Origin: Rhyacichthys aspro
Lineage: Eukaryota; Chordata; Actinopteri; Gobiiformes; Rhyacichthyidae
Reading direction: 5' to 3'
Assembly: GCA_036850595.1 (NCBI GenBank)
Contig: CM072155.1
Span: 3,953,953 to 4,017,952 of the forward strand
DNA: 64,000 nt
The notes under the pieces are model-generated. The model saw nothing but the letters and a program-made list of their open reading frames with translations. It was not told the origin of the DNA and did no database searches. A program made the position numbers and the translations under genes. This document shows, in pieces, positions 10,296 to 22,869 of the stretch. Positions within the stretch are counted from its first letter, which is position 1, and the number at the start of each line of letters is the position of its first letter.

Positions 10296-12671
10296 GTGTT
10301 ATTTTATAGAGAAAGTCGCCCAATGCATTCATTGTTGTCTGAACATTAAACAGGGCATTTTACTATGAGAAAGAAACCATTAAAATAAGCCGTGTGATCA
10401 TTAGGGAGATGCACGTATTGGAGTTGCATATTGTAGGTCATAAAGCTTAATAATATTTGAAGTTTTATGAGTTATTGTCTTTTTTTATTACTATTATTAA
10501 TTTGAAGAGAGTGGAAGTGGTTATGTTCATGGTTCATCAAGTAGAGGGAGCTCTTAACGCAAAAATGAAGATGGCTACGGTTCCAATTTAAAATCTTTCA
10601 ATGCCATTTGGAGAGGTGCTGATACTTTGGTCATATAAACATGTAGAGTTTTGTTTAAGTGTGGAACATCTTTCATGTCACACTCAAATAAATTGACGCT
10701 CATCAAAAAAAGTAAAGGAAAATACTGGAATTGTTTCATATTTGACCTCATGAGCATATTTCTCTCTTTGCTTTGACACAGACTGCAGGGTCCGAGCCAA
10801 ATGTCTGCGGAGTGATGTTTCCAGCGTTCCTTTGTATTCAGCAGTGGTTTGTCTGCAGAGAAGTGTTGGCTGCTCCCTAAAGTCAGAGCCAGGACTGAGG
10901 CCTTATGATGGAAGGAATGTGGTGATTCTTAAAGAGGACTAAGGTGATGACTGATAGTGAGGGGTCAGAGAGGCAGATGGAGTGACAATATGGCAAGAGA
11001 ACAAGCACTCAGACCACAAAGTAGAGACAACTAAAGAGGGGTCGGTTACTCTTTTAAGGGCTTAATAGAGAAAGATAAGATGGAACAATTGTAGACCAGC
11101 TGTAGCAACCATCTATAGAAGCCAAACGAATGCTTTCTTGTCTAGACTACTCCACTTTTTCTTTAAAATACAACTGTGACTGACACACAGTTCAAAGGAA
11201 CATAGCATCCCCTTAGTCCTTTGAACTGAATATTGTTATTATTATTACTTTCCTTTATCACATAATTTCCGTTTTCTCCCATTTTCCATGACTTTTTCTA
11301 GAATCATCTATCTGGTTCCTGGATCTGGTTTGACCCACTTACAGCCCACTTTGACAAAAACAGAAGGCCACATAGTGCAGCGCCCCATTATAAGCAGGGT
11401 TCTCAAGAGTGCTACATCCTCAAAAAAAAGTTGAATTTGAATGATGTCATTGCAAAGTTTAAAAAGTGCTTGGAATTTGGAAAAAGTGCTTGATAATCCT
11501 TGAATAATAATATAACATTTGCTTGCCCTGATTTATCACCCTACCAAGTATAGATCAAGTTTAAATCTATATTGCAACATTTTACAAAATATACAACATT
11601 CTTTGTAGGTTTTGTACGGTTTTCAAATGCTGGTCAGTCTGTGTGTGTTTAGGCCCCCCATTTAGCTGTTTTGACATAATAATGAAAAATCCCTGCAAAC
11701 ACAGCAGGGCTTCATACCATGCTCCCACACCATTAATAAAAATATATGCCCAGAAGTTATTACTACAGTGTAATGCACTTTGGCAGAGTGGGGTTAGAAG
11801 AAAGTTGTTTTCCCCCAGTCGCCTTACAATGTTGGCTGCCTGTCCTTTCCGTGCTGGTTCAAAGACATATAAGACATATATTACGTTGTACTCAGACTGG
11901 CGGTCTGTGTAGTGCCCAGCATGGTATTTTTGACTAATGTGAGTTCTGAGCCCAGCTTGCTTCATGGAGTTTTGGAAAATGTGAAATCTACATAAATGTG
12001 TGGCTACTTGATTTATAACTACTTTATCTATTGTTCCATCAATGTGGACAGGACACAGTGTGCCAGATATAAGCTAAGATCTAGTTTTCAAACTCTAGAA
12101 CTTATGAGTTTGAGTGGTTAGTTTCAATCCATAAAAGTTGGGCAGGTGCCACTATTCTGATGTTCTCTGAGTTGTACTCTTTGTTGTAGAGATATACAGT
12201 GCACCATGTCTTAATGCAGCAAATCGGTGGGGGGTCAGCGGGGGGGCAATTGCACCTGGGCACAGCATGAATCAACTGGACCTAGTGTAAGTGGTGATTG
12301 TTGTGGATGTACCTCGACTCATATCCAAAGCGACTTGTAAAAGATAAAACACTAGACAAGGATAAAATGCATTTACCACAACTGTGAAGTGCAGTTCAAA
12401 TGGACCTTGTAATTTCTTGACTTTGACACATTCGAAAAGCTGGGGAAAGGTTGCATATTTGGAATTTGGAATGATTCATCCTGAAATTACTTGTGACTCT
12501 TACTTAAGAAGACATTGATAAGATGTCCATCTGTGTTGCCACATTCAGTAAATGTACTTTGCTTTTTATAAAATGAAGCTTATGAAACTGACTTGTTTTT
12601 ATTATTCCATTTTAGTGAATAGGTTTGATACAATTCTCAGCTCCTGTTTCTTTATATTTTCTTCTTTTCAG

Positions 12672-12775
12672 ATGACATGTCCATCTTCCACTCTCATCTT
12701 CCCTGCCATCTTTCCAGCTGCAGGATACAGCCTGTTCAAGGGCAACATGTTTTTCACTTCACTCAAACTCACATG
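12672..12775 (+). other. Candidate internal exon with good splice sites
   Basis: A strong acceptor (pyrimidine-rich, TTCTTCTTTTCAG, ending at 12671) and a good donor (ATG|GTACGT) bound 104 bases. Two frames are open throughout. One fits a direct join to the 9122-9146 exon (phase 1 in, phase 0 out). The other starts in phase 0, as expected after 10180-10295, and ends in phase 2. Neither translation resembles a family I know. Splice-site quality is the main evidence. Confidence 0.27.
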
Positions 12776-14152
12776 GTACGTACGCGTTTGTTTAGGCTAA
12801 AATACAAAAGACAAGATCTCTGTGACGCAAGTGGGCAGACAGACAGCGGAGAGACTCCTGCCAATGATGCTTTACTTTAGGGTCTGGGCTATAAACACAG
12901 GCAGCGGGACATTACCCACAGAGTTTTGCATTGAGTTTTGGGAATCTGGGAACGGACCACCTGTAAGACGGTTTGCTTAGACTAGAATTGGACATTTTCT
13001 CTGAGTCAAACTTTCCAAACAGCTGCCACAGAAGCAAAAGTACATGCCTCTCACATACTTCATGAGATTTTTTTCATGTTCACACGTTCTGCATTTCACA
13101 AGGGACATTTGCTTCGACATAAAAGGAGCCGCAGTAAATAATTTGCTGACATCTGAAACAAGTGGCAGGCACATGCTATAACCCTTGACCTGTCGTGGGT
13201 AAAGCAGTCCCATGTAGCAACTGGTCCCTCAGCAGCCAGGGGTCGTGACTTCTGAAGGTACTTTGGTGTGTATTTAGAGCGAAGGGTGCTACATTCAGGT
13301 CATGGAAGTCTTTCAACATGAGGCCTTTCATAATCCATCAACAGCTGAGTGACATCAAGATATATGCAGGAGTGAAGTCAGCTAAACTCTTAGAGCACAA
13401 ATTAACGACAAATGTTTCCACAGATCCATTAAAATGTATATAATTTTTGTCGTAATTTTTTACTTGACACTTGGTATATCTGAGTTCAAATTAAACATAT
13501 CTTTTTTCTAGAGGTTACTAAAGCAGTATGTAATTGGGAATAAAATGGTTATCGTAAAATCATATATATAATTTTGTATTGAATTGAAAAAAGACTTTAG
13601 TATGTTATGATACAAAATGGCTCTGAAATTCAGCACAGAAGGTGTCTCAAAAAGGTAGCATGTATCAAATTACAAAGCAGATTGTTTTTAATTAAAAAAA
13701 ACGAGCCACAAGACTATCTTTCTTGCAGTTTATTCATAAAAGTTTTACATTTAGCATCCTTTCTTACTGATATGTGTGTTAATCACAAGAGCAAAACAGT
13801 TCAGTTTTGTTTTGGTTTCTCTTACACTTCTCTGTTTCACCTGAAAATTCTCCGTCATCAAATCAAAAGACTGCAGTACCACCTTTCTGTTTACATACTA
13901 CACTGTTGGACCCAATAGCATAAACTTTTACAGAAGTTTGTCCTCTTTGGGTAGTTGTAGAAACAGGAAGTAATAGAAATTTGTTTTTTTGGGTTTTTTT
14001 TTTCAGGAATGCAAAGTTATTTAGAGGTGATAATACTCAAATCAAATGTGTTCCATTTTGTTCAAACTTTTATGACCAAATTTTACACTGTACCTTAAGT
14101 AAGTATAGATACACATACAAACAATTATGATCGAAATACTTTTTCTTTGCAG

Positions 14153-14356
14153 TCACATAACTCTAACATGTTTTTCCCAGCAGGCCAACTGATCCTGACA
14201 CTTTCAGCTGTGAGACCTGACGCATTCCTCGACCGGTTTCCCAAGAGGACAAGTGCAGCGCTGACAGAGACATTCCTGCTCTGGCATTTCATCAGGAGAA
14301 AGCACCTGGGTCTGTGTTTCAACTTCCACATGTTCCAAACACCAGGGGCCCACTGA
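14153..14356 (+). other. Candidate terminal exon with poly(A) signal
   Basis: The acceptor TTTTTCTTTGCAG ends at 14152. The phase-0 frame that follows runs 67 codons to TGA at 14354-14356, and AATAAA lies at 14453-14458, 97 bases beyond. With 9122-9146 and 12672-12775 it would give a protein of about 110 residues. The opposite strand is also open across this stretch (14204-14407), which weakens the coding case. No known domain is seen. Confidence 0.22.
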
Positions 14357-14452
14357 CCCAAAGTACGGCACATTTCTGACATCTGCAGACAGCCGTAGTG
14401 CAGCCATAAATCACAGGTACATGAGGGCATGTGGTTAAAGACGTGTGGGTTA

Positions 14453-14458
14453 AATAAA
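14453..14458 (+). terminator. Possible poly(A) signal of the candidate 9-14 kb unit
   Basis: AATAAA lies 97 bases after the stop of the candidate terminal exon. Such hexamers are common in AT-rich DNA, so it only supports the model weakly. Confidence 0.15.
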
Positions 14459-14883
14459 TGTGACGTTTCATTTAAGTATACAAGCACTTGTTTGAAATTG
14501 TGAGTTGCACAAGGGAAGGTGTGTCAAACAAACTAGTAAACATCTTTTCCATAACTAAGCCTAAAACAATAACATTTCCAAAACAAAATTATGTAGGACT
14601 GGCATTCTCAACTGGTAGGTTGAGTGGATCACAATTTTTTCACAAAGTTACGTTCATATTCTTGACAAGTTTGTGTAGTGTAAATATGGGCAGTAGAAGT
14701 TGACTTGCATTCCTTATCCCCAGGTGAAAATCGATGATGTAATAAAATGCTATTTATTCGACAGCGCATTTTGCCCAAAACTAAAAAGATCCTGTTGTGT
14801 TTTGGCCACGTGATTACACCAGGATTGTGTCAATACAGTCTTCCAATCCAAATAGTGAATAAAAGTGTTTTTGTTAGTTCCAG

Positions 14884-14973
14884 TTCCTGCTGTTGTGTAA
14901 ACCATGAAGACGGCGTCCACAGTGTTTGGTACCAGCTGGTTCCCAGGCAGCTACTGGCTGTTGGCTACAAACA
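14884..14973 (+). other. Candidate exon with strong GTAAGT donor
   Basis: The acceptor GTTTTTGTTAGTTCCAG ends at 14883 and the donor ACA|GTAAGT at 14974 is near consensus. One frame enters in phase 2 and leaves in phase 2, reading NHEDGVHSVWYQLVPRQLL. It fits both the phase-2 end of 12672-12775 and the phase-2 start of 17323-17408. A second frame starts at ATG 14904, right after an in-frame TAA, and encodes MKTASTVFGTSWFPG before the donor. I do not recognise either product. Confidence 0.22.
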
Positions 14974-15734
14974 GTAAGTAGAACAACAATTGCAAAATAC
15001 GGTGTTATGCGCTTTAAAACTCATGCTTTGATAATATATTGTTTATCAGAGCTGCTCAAGAGAAGGCCAGCCTTAAAAAGCTGACACTTTAAGAGCAGAC
15101 CTTTGCCATTACTTCCTCTTGTGTGTTGACTGAGCCCTAGTGTATCCGTGTGAACACAACCCTTTTTGATTATGCTACAGACCAGTGTTTGTATTTTGAT
15201 GCTGTGTAAATGTCCCTTTACAGACATACTCTGACAGACCATGACAGTCATTCACTATCAGAATTCACCATACCACCCATGTGTTTGTTAATTGTGGGAC
15301 TCCGTGCAGAAACACTGTTGCTGGGTCAAACTCACAAACTTTTCATTGTGTGGCAGGAGCACGCTTCCATTAGTTATGCTAGTACTTTTTATATTGTAGG
15401 GTGTTGAGTTTGTTGAGGTCTTTGTTAAAGAGAAAAACAGAATCTATATCCTGGTATCCCGCCTTTTTTATCCAATCAGAAGAAAGAACACCTTAAATAG
15501 TACTTACAGAGCTGGATTAGACTCTACAGTTGTCATATGAATTCTGGTTTGTTAGCTCAGTGGGTAAGGTTTGTTTTCATTAGCTGATTGTATTTGAGAT
15601 AAATGAGCTTCTGTTCTTCATTGCTGCCCAGGTCAACGGACAAATGCAATGATCACTGCAAAAACGGACTAAAAACTGGCCACTATACCGCAGTCATTTA
15701 CTTAAACTTTAAAAAGGCTACTTAAAAGATTTTG

Positions 15735-15815
15735 CAGATTAGATTAGAGTTTATTGTCATTATACATTTCAATACAAGGCAACGCAATACACTTTAAAAT
15801 GTGACCAGGAAGTGG
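15735..15815 (+). repeat. Fish SINE/LINE-tail-like fragment
   Basis: AGATTAGATTAGAGTTTATTGTCATTATACA followed by AAGGCAACGCAATA resembles a widespread fish repeat with a core reading TTTATTGTCATT...CAACGAAAT. It is short and diverged with no clear ends. A tRNA-like TTAGCTCAGTGGGTAAG lies at about 15552-15568, but nothing completes it. Confidence 0.35.
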
Positions 15816-17322
15816 AGAGTAGACAGTATCTATAGTAAGAAAGAAAGAATGTATATATAAGGTCAATAAAAGCACAACCAACTTTTGCTTTCATGTAAAC
15901 AAAATTGTGTCTTATTTTGTTTAGCTAAACACATAACGTCTATCATGGTCGAACATAGCTCTGTATATACCACTGTTGTACAGATTAGATATTACAGTAG
16001 ACAACCATTACCATGTCCTGCGATCAAAGCCAGGTGTTATTGTCGTTTTTCTCATGTATTACCTTGATACGTTGCATTTTGGAAATTGGGTGGCAACCTT
16101 GCATGACCTACAAAACAAACCAATTTCTACAAGTTCAAACAGGAGAAATGGGCCAAAGTTACTGGAAGAATTCAAGCAAACAAAATTGAGGCTTTAGCCC
16201 CAAGGTGATACAGCTATTATGACTCCTCTATTCTGATTCATTTAATATTTTTGTTCAGACAGTGCAAGAACAAAGCAAGAGAAAACATTTATAAAAGAGT
16301 AGATCTTGCCATTGTGTACATAAACTTCTAACCTGCGCTATAAAAGTGCTTTTGTACGGAAACGGTCGTAATCCCCAAAGCTGCTCCGCTGGTTTGTCAG
16401 AGTTAATGTCTTGAGTGTGTATTTTTGTTGGAATATAATAATTTGCTGTGGAAATGCCCGAGGCTGCGCACAACAGCAGGTCAGATCAGTCTTTCTTGTG
16501 AGAATTCATGTGAAAGCCAAGTCCTACATTAGTTTAAACCTCCACGGCACAAGGAGCACACATTACATGGACTATAAGCTGTAACTCATGCAGCCCCAGC
16601 CCAGAATGCCATAAGGGTAGAGTGTTGTGGGAAGTGCTGTGTCTTGTGGATTCCTAAGCCGAAAGGAAACACCTGTAACTTCCAAAAAGAGAAGACAAAA
16701 GCATCCTAACAATTATCAGCATGTGACGTGTGAATGTGTTAATCTGTCAGGAGAAAACATGCAGACAGGACACTTGAGTGCTGCGTTGTGAATGCCATTG
16801 TTTTGGTGCGCTTAGCCTGTGGCTTTATCATCTGACGGAACCTTTGCAAAGACTGCCACAGAATTGCAGTAATAGAAACTTGATAATTAGTCAGGGTTTA
16901 AATTACTCTTTTTATCACCTCGTCTAACTCGATCATGTCCATTTTTTTTTTGCAGTGAGCTTAAAAATTGATACAAAGCCTTCTCTGCTTCTTGTGCTTA
17001 AATCAGGAGATCAGCTTTATTTGCTTTTATTTCACATATTTATGATCCACAAGTGATTTTGATAAATATAGACAGTTGTGGCTGCTGCAAGTAAAGTTTT
17101 AGCAACTTCGCTAATGTTTTGCTAATCCGTGAGCTGCTTGTATTCTCCACTGGTTCAAACAGAAGCGGAGAAACAGATGAGACAGCGCTGGTTTTCTGGA
17201 GGGTTGTAATATTAACTGCAGCTATTGCCAACTTATCTAGCCTTTCTTTGGAGAATAACCTCTAAGTGTCACTCATTTGGCCGTCGAAAGAAACCATCCC
17301 CTCAAACTCATAACTCCCACAG

Positions 17323-17408
17323 CAGCTCTCGCATATCAGCAGCTGCTAGTGAGTCTGCACTGAGCAACTCACAGACCAGTCTGAAAACTGAAAAAAATAC
17401 AGGCCCAG
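17323..17408 (+). other. Candidate Ser-rich exon
   Basis: The acceptor ATAACTCCCACAG ends at 17322 and the donor CCCAG|GTCAGT follows 17408. The open frame enters in phase 2 and encodes a polar, Ser/Thr-rich stretch (SSRISAAASESALSNSQTSL), like a disordered region, ending in phase 1. No following exon could be assigned, so any gene model ending here is incomplete. Confidence 0.18.
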
Positions 17409-17409
17409 G

Positions 17410-20390
17410 TCAGTGCACAGGCTATAAAATATTAATGTAATACATAACTTACTATTGCAAAATGTAACAGCTGAACATTGTAATCTATTTTTGGTTTATG
17501 TGGAGACTATGGCGAAAGATAAACTTAATTAAATGTAATCAAATTAAATATAACAAATATTAGCTGCGATGAAGTGTCGCAATAGGACACTCTACTAACT
17601 GTTGCTAGATTTTGTACATTAAATGACTTTACATTTTTGGTGCAAAGGTCAACTCACTGGTCACACTTTTACCCATGTATCTTCCTAAAAATCAGGAATT
17701 GCATTACCTCAAATGGGACTATATCATATTTGTCTGGAAAGTATATAAAACTGTTGATGGAAGAAACTTTTTTTTCTGTTATTGGTTGGTTATTTTAAAA
17801 CAATGCCTTTTCTAGGACTGTAGCATGTAAACAGAAACCACAGGTGGCTACAGCAGTGCCAGCCAATGGTGTGACATGTGCTTTGAGCATGGGTCACAAT
17901 GCTAACGGGCAGGCATGGTGACTGACCGGCAGCAGCTTCCCTTTATTCTTCCTGTGGTTGAGTGTCTTATGATGGGAAGTCCAGGTCGGCAGCCTGCTCA
18001 CAGTTGAATATAAACCCTACGTAGGCACCCACGCTCACATTTACAGTCATTTACAGCACTCCAGTTGACAGCAGTAATCACTAGAGTCGTGAGAAACATT
18101 AGACCTAGGCCAGCCAGGTTCAAACTCACTTCCTTATGTCATGTTGCTCCTCCTTTTTTAAACTATAACATACAAACGGTGCACACCCTTCGTTCTCACA
18201 GTGTCATCTCAATAATAACAGTAACAAAGTGCACACAGGCCCTGACATGCCCTGTAGCTTGGTTGTAATTACTTAACATTGTTTACCGCATACAGCCGGA
18301 ACATTTGAACTGTCTTCGGCTATTAGGGCTGACTTATGACGGCTGACTGAGTGTTAGCTTGGCGGAGGCATGTGTTTGTGAGAGAAAAATCAACTTTGAA
18401 AATGACCAAAGGAATGTCAATAAGAAGCCACTGCTCACTGCGTTGAATTTATTTTGGATTTTCAAACAAGCTATTGCCCATTCCAAGAGCCAAGAGAAAC
18501 ACAGTTGTGATGGAGTCTGTCTTATCTTCTGTTTGTTCTTTCTGAATTGTCAAAACATCTAGAAGTTAATCAGATTTTATTTTCCGCAGCATAAAATTAT
18601 TGTTTTTGGCCCATATAAATTTTAACAAAATCATTGGAATCAAAGGCTAAATGTAAATCGGTGAGATTATTATTTTAGCTAATGTTTAATCAAAACATCA
18701 TAATGTCATAATTATGTTGTCATTGCAGATCAAGCTACAATCACTATTTTTTCAATCAATTGGATAAACATCTTATTTTAGCCCAAATTGTTTTAGTTTA
18801 TAATAATAATAGTTTATCTTGTTGAAAACTTGTGTGTGCAAATATTACTGGATCGAAACAGATGTATTATTAGAACTGGATCCAGAAAAAGTAATGGCTG
18901 CATTTGATTTTCTATGGAAGTTTCTCATGTTTGACCCATCTTCACATTCCATGCATTTATGTAGTCTTGGAAGTGAAAACAGGAATGGAACAAAGAGTGC
19001 GTTGTAGAACACCAGTGCTGCTCTTTACAGTCTCATAGATACAGTTGCTAACAAATCACAACAACAATACATAGAATAAAATATGAATATATTACATACA
19101 ACATTATTACAATATATAAAATATGGTTATGATTCTGTAAACATAACATGAGACATACTGTATATAATACTACATTTCAGATACACAATGCTATATGTCC
19201 ATTATGTGGTACATGTCTAACAGGAAACCTCAGCAAACATGACAATGACTAAAAGAGGAAGTTATTTCTGGTATTATGAGAAATGACCAGCTCTTTGTTA
19301 GGGTAATGACGGCAGATGAAGTTTTATGACAGTGGACATTTTTAGATACAAATACAACCTTTAAAAAAATATGCTGCACACAACCCTTTTTACTTTTTAT
19401 TAAAAAATGTTGGTTAGTGTCTTTGGGCAACTTAATTCACACTAACACTGCATGGTAGTAGGAAAACATGATCTTGTCATTGAATTTTTTTTATTAGAAT
19501 ATACCATTTTGCATAGTAAAATTGGATATGTATTAAAATATGCATGTGAAGAAAAACAAAGCATTGACTTATTTTAACTGGTTAAACTGTGCCACCAACA
19601 TTTACATTTGGTTGCACCACAATGTGATCAAACACTTTGATTTGACAATGGAAAGCGAAAACGTTACATTATAGTCCAAACTCTTTTTTACTCTATGGAT
19701 ATTACCATAACAATAAAGTGGCAATGCACCATGAAGCCTAGATGCCGTAATATTGTTCACAGTAACAATCCACTTACCTTGTAACTCTGTAGAAATTTTT
19801 TGCTAACTCTTCCAAGTCGGGTGTCAACCTCTTGTCTAAACTATGTGTGGTTTAATAAACCTGTCAAGAGATGAGTTTATTACACACCACCAGCCACTGT
19901 ATACACACTTACTTTTCCAACTGGATTAACAGGATGTGAAAAGCTCCCACAAATTCATTATTAACTCATAGTCACTTATGGTGGCGGCATGTCTTATATT
20001 AGATTTATTTCCCACAAAGGTTGTAAACAGTGGGTTACTAAGCTACCTTTATTTTATAGGTCACATAATTCAAATTTTCTAATACACGTTTCAAGGCTGA
20101 TGTTATTTAGTATTTTTTTTAGCATAATTTGGTAAGTAAAGAAAAAAAAATGGATACATTGGTTGTGGCTAAATTGGAAACTCAAAAGTGACCATCTTCT
20201 AGTTAAGTTGCGACCATAGTACTTCCTGAATTCTGACTGTTATTCGCTAGCTTCCATAAATCCATTATGCTATCAAAAATTCTTCTTAGTTATAATTCCA
20301 GGACAATTGTTAAACACAGCGAGTTTTGGTAATCCTGTGTTGAAGCATGACTGCAATTTGGGTCTCTGCCTCTTTGCTTTGCAGCCCTAT
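17410..20390. other. AT-rich DNA, nothing recognised
   Basis: No splice-bounded open frame, RNA gene or defined repeat is seen. Short open frames at 18065-18268, 18359-18562 and 18819-19007 lack any domain. A few TTAGC/GCTAA clusters occur, as elsewhere in the window. Confidence 0.5.
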
Positions 20391-20930
20391 GTCTTTATCC
20401 CTCGTTTTAATCCCTTTAAAACTGGCCCGAGCAGCACACGTGTTCTCAGCACAATGAAGACATTGAGCGGGGCGATCATCCCCTTGCACCCCTGGTACCC
20501 ATAAATCTTTCCCATGGGCCAGAAGAATTCGTGTAGACAGTTCAGGCCTCGGTCTGGTCTGATCCGATTGTGTTAGACTTCACACGTAGTTCTCACTCCA
20601 GCACAAACATTGGCGCTAAAACCAGACTTCACGATGATGACTTTTGAGCTGCAAGGGGGAAAAAAGGAAAGTGTTCTTGTTGACAGTTGGCCAAGAGATG
20701 AGCAGAAGTAAATCATCTCAAAGGACGATGGATGACTTTTCCGATGTGAGTAGCTGTCTTGCCCGATCAAGTGGTCACAAATCAATCCTTTTCAGTTCAA
20801 ACCAGCCACCTCCTCGTGTGTCACCAGCTGCACGCATCCATCCACACTTTTCACCCTTTATGCTCGGACTTGGCAGCGAAGCCTCAATCACACGATGCTA
20901 AAATCCCTCACACGCTACACCAGATATACA
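20390..20930. promoter_or_regulatory. Higher-complexity island, candidate non-coding regulatory element
   Basis: Sequence here is less AT-rich, with CpGs (GAGCGGGGCGATC, CTCGGTCTGGTCTG), an E-box CACGTG near 20438 and TCCCATGGGCC. Open frames on both strands (20573-20901) overlap each other, as expected of non-coding DNA with few stops. The regulatory role is inferred only from composition. Confidence 0.22.
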
Positions 20931-21698
20931 GGATCTACATCTTTTCTACTGAATTCTTTCTTTTGTGCAACATGAGCTTTGTGAAAATCCACCAAATCCT
21001 TTTTTTTTTCTCTTCCTAAGCCTGGGACTTTATGAAAAGAGTCATGTGAAAGGGGAAGTAAACCAGGCTTCAAGTTCAAATAAACCAAATGTGTTTGAAG
21101 TCCAAGTGGCTGTAAATCACTGGTGTATGCCAATGCAAAATATTTTCTCTGACCACAGTTCAGTAACATTTAAGTGATGGCTTAATCCCAGAGGTCTATT
21201 TAAGGGGTCCCAGCGCTGTCTTCTCTCCGTTTTGAAGGATGTGTTGTTAAAATAGCTCAAATGTTAATCAGTGTGGTTAGCAGGAATGTGAGCGCTTTAC
21301 CAGTCTCTCAGTGTTAGCTGTGTTAGAAGAAGAAAAGCGTCTCTCAAATTTATGTGGAACTTGATTAGTGGTGGGCCATGTGCGTCTATAGTGTGTTGCT
21401 AAAGGTACCTAGAATCCATCATGTTTTAGCATATGTTTCCTCTCAACTTTGTGTCAGACACGGTTCACCGAGTTCAACAGATGTAAACCACAACACTTCA
21501 TCATATTTCTTATGTGTCTTGTGTGAACATATGTTTTTTAGGTGTACTGAAAGCTCATTTCAAAGGTGATTTGTATTAGCAACACTTATAGCTAGCTGAC
21601 TTTTTAAATGCAGCAATTTAGCATTTTAGTTCCTAATGTAACTGCTTTATAAACATGAGGCTTTTACAGGCGTATGTGTGGCCTACCTGCTACTGTTA

Positions 21699-22348
21699 TG
21701 GGGCAACCATACATCCCAATTCAACTGAGACCGTCCCGATTTTAAGCCCCCTGTCCCGGCAGATATCTACAAAAACCGTTAAATGTCCCAACTTTGCGCT
21801 CTTCCTGTCCCAAATTATACTCAATCGTAAAGCTGAAGCAACGCATTGTGCTTGAAATTCATTGTCTGTGGACTGGATGTGCATCAGAGTTACCATGACG
21901 ATGGCGATATTAACCAATTGAAAAAGATCAGCAGTGTTGCTCAGGTCTGTAGCTCAGTAATGATTGATTCTTAAGCACGAGGCCATTGCTAAGCTGTCCT
22001 TCTCCAGTGTTCACAGTTTGACCTGTCATCAGCCGAAAAGAAAGTCGTGATTTACAAACAAGCTCTAGGAACAACTGTCAAAGAAAAGTACCAGGTACTG
22101 AACATGCTGCGTTTTGCAGACTTTGTTAGTGTAATTATTTGCTAATCCTTGAGCTGAACACAGTAGAAAAGTTCTATTTCTTTGAAGTAAAATATTTTAT
22201 GAAAATGTTAATCTGTACAATCAGTTCTCTCTTTTTTTAATGTTTACTGGTGTTGTGTTGCGACATAATCTTTCATTTGTTAATGTTCTGGCATTGGATT
22301 TGCAGTAAAATTAAAGTGTCACGTTGGTTTGAATATATGGTCACCCTA
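21699..22348. mobile_element. Non-autonomous hAT-like DNA transposon, complete ends
   Basis: The element starts TGGGGCAACCATACAT and ends ATATGGTCACCCTA, imperfect inverted repeats of the hAT/Charlie type. It is flanked by near-matching 8-base direct repeats, TACTGTTA (21691-21698) and TCCTGTTA (22349-22356), as expected of hAT insertion. The 650-base interior is shared with 38482-39043. No intact transposase frame remains. Confidence 0.65.
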
Positions 22349-22550
22349 TCCTGTTAGTGCTGTAAGCTAGGCAGTAGAACTGGTTGCAGTTACTAAACAG
22401 ACTATTTTAAAGCTATGGGTTTTTTTTTACTACAACATGAAAATTAGATAGTTGTGGATGCTACACTGAGTTTAACAAGCAGGAATGAAGATAAGTGGAC
22501 TAGGAGCAGGAATAAGTAGTTGTTTCCCTCATGACTATATGTCTATATGT

Positions 22551-22677
22551 AAAAAATATTTCATTGTCTAGCTACTGCCCCCTCTATCTGTGTATGTGTA
22601 AATGTCTGACTTACAACTGCAGCAATTCAAATGTTAACTTGCCTAGAAAAAATATTTCATTGTCTAGCTACTCCCCT
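22551..22677 (+). repeat. Pair of ~32-base direct repeats
   Basis: AAAAAATATTTCATTGTCTA followed by GCTACT-CCCC occurs at 22551-22580 and again at 22646-22673, 95 bases apart. The pair lies immediately before the large hairpin at 22719-22832, so it may be part of the same insertion. Confidence 0.7.
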
Positions 22678-22718
22678 CTCTATCTCTCGCTATGAAGAAA
22701 AGGTTTGCCGACAAGGCA

Positions 22719-22832
22719 CGTAGGTTTGAGGTGAAGACATTTCATTCCTCATCCAAGGGACTTTTCTGAGTTCATGAACTCTGAACAAAGTCCCTTGGAT
22801 GAGGGATGAAATGTCTTCACCTCAAACCTACG
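22719..22832. repeat. Near-perfect 46-bp-arm inverted repeat (hairpin)
   Basis: Left arm 22719-22764 and right arm 22787-22832 are reverse complements over 46 bases with a single mismatch. The 22-base loop itself contains the perfect 14-base palindrome GAGTTCATGAACTC (22768-22781). Beyond the arms, weaker complementarity (AAGGCA...TGCCTT) extends to about 22690 and 22862. It resembles a palindromic repeat end seen in fish retroelements, but the family is not certain. Confidence 0.8.
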
Positions 22833-22869
22833 TCCAGATGCCTTTTTGGAAAACCTTCTTGAATATGTC

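Noticed and set aside
14125..14487. Minus-strand frame with Cys-rich stretch CLCQRCTCPLG, possible terminal exon
   Set aside because: An acceptor-like site exists near 14382, but the pyrimidine tract is poor, no upstream exon could be found and no Cys-domain spacing fits. Its overlap with the plus-strand candidate leaves both uncertain.
22787..22832. Hammerhead-ribozyme-like core in the right arm of the hairpin (GGATGAG...GAAA)
   Set aside because: The invariant CUGAUGA box is not present (TTGGATGA instead) and the flanking stems do not match; a plain inverted repeat explains the sequence.
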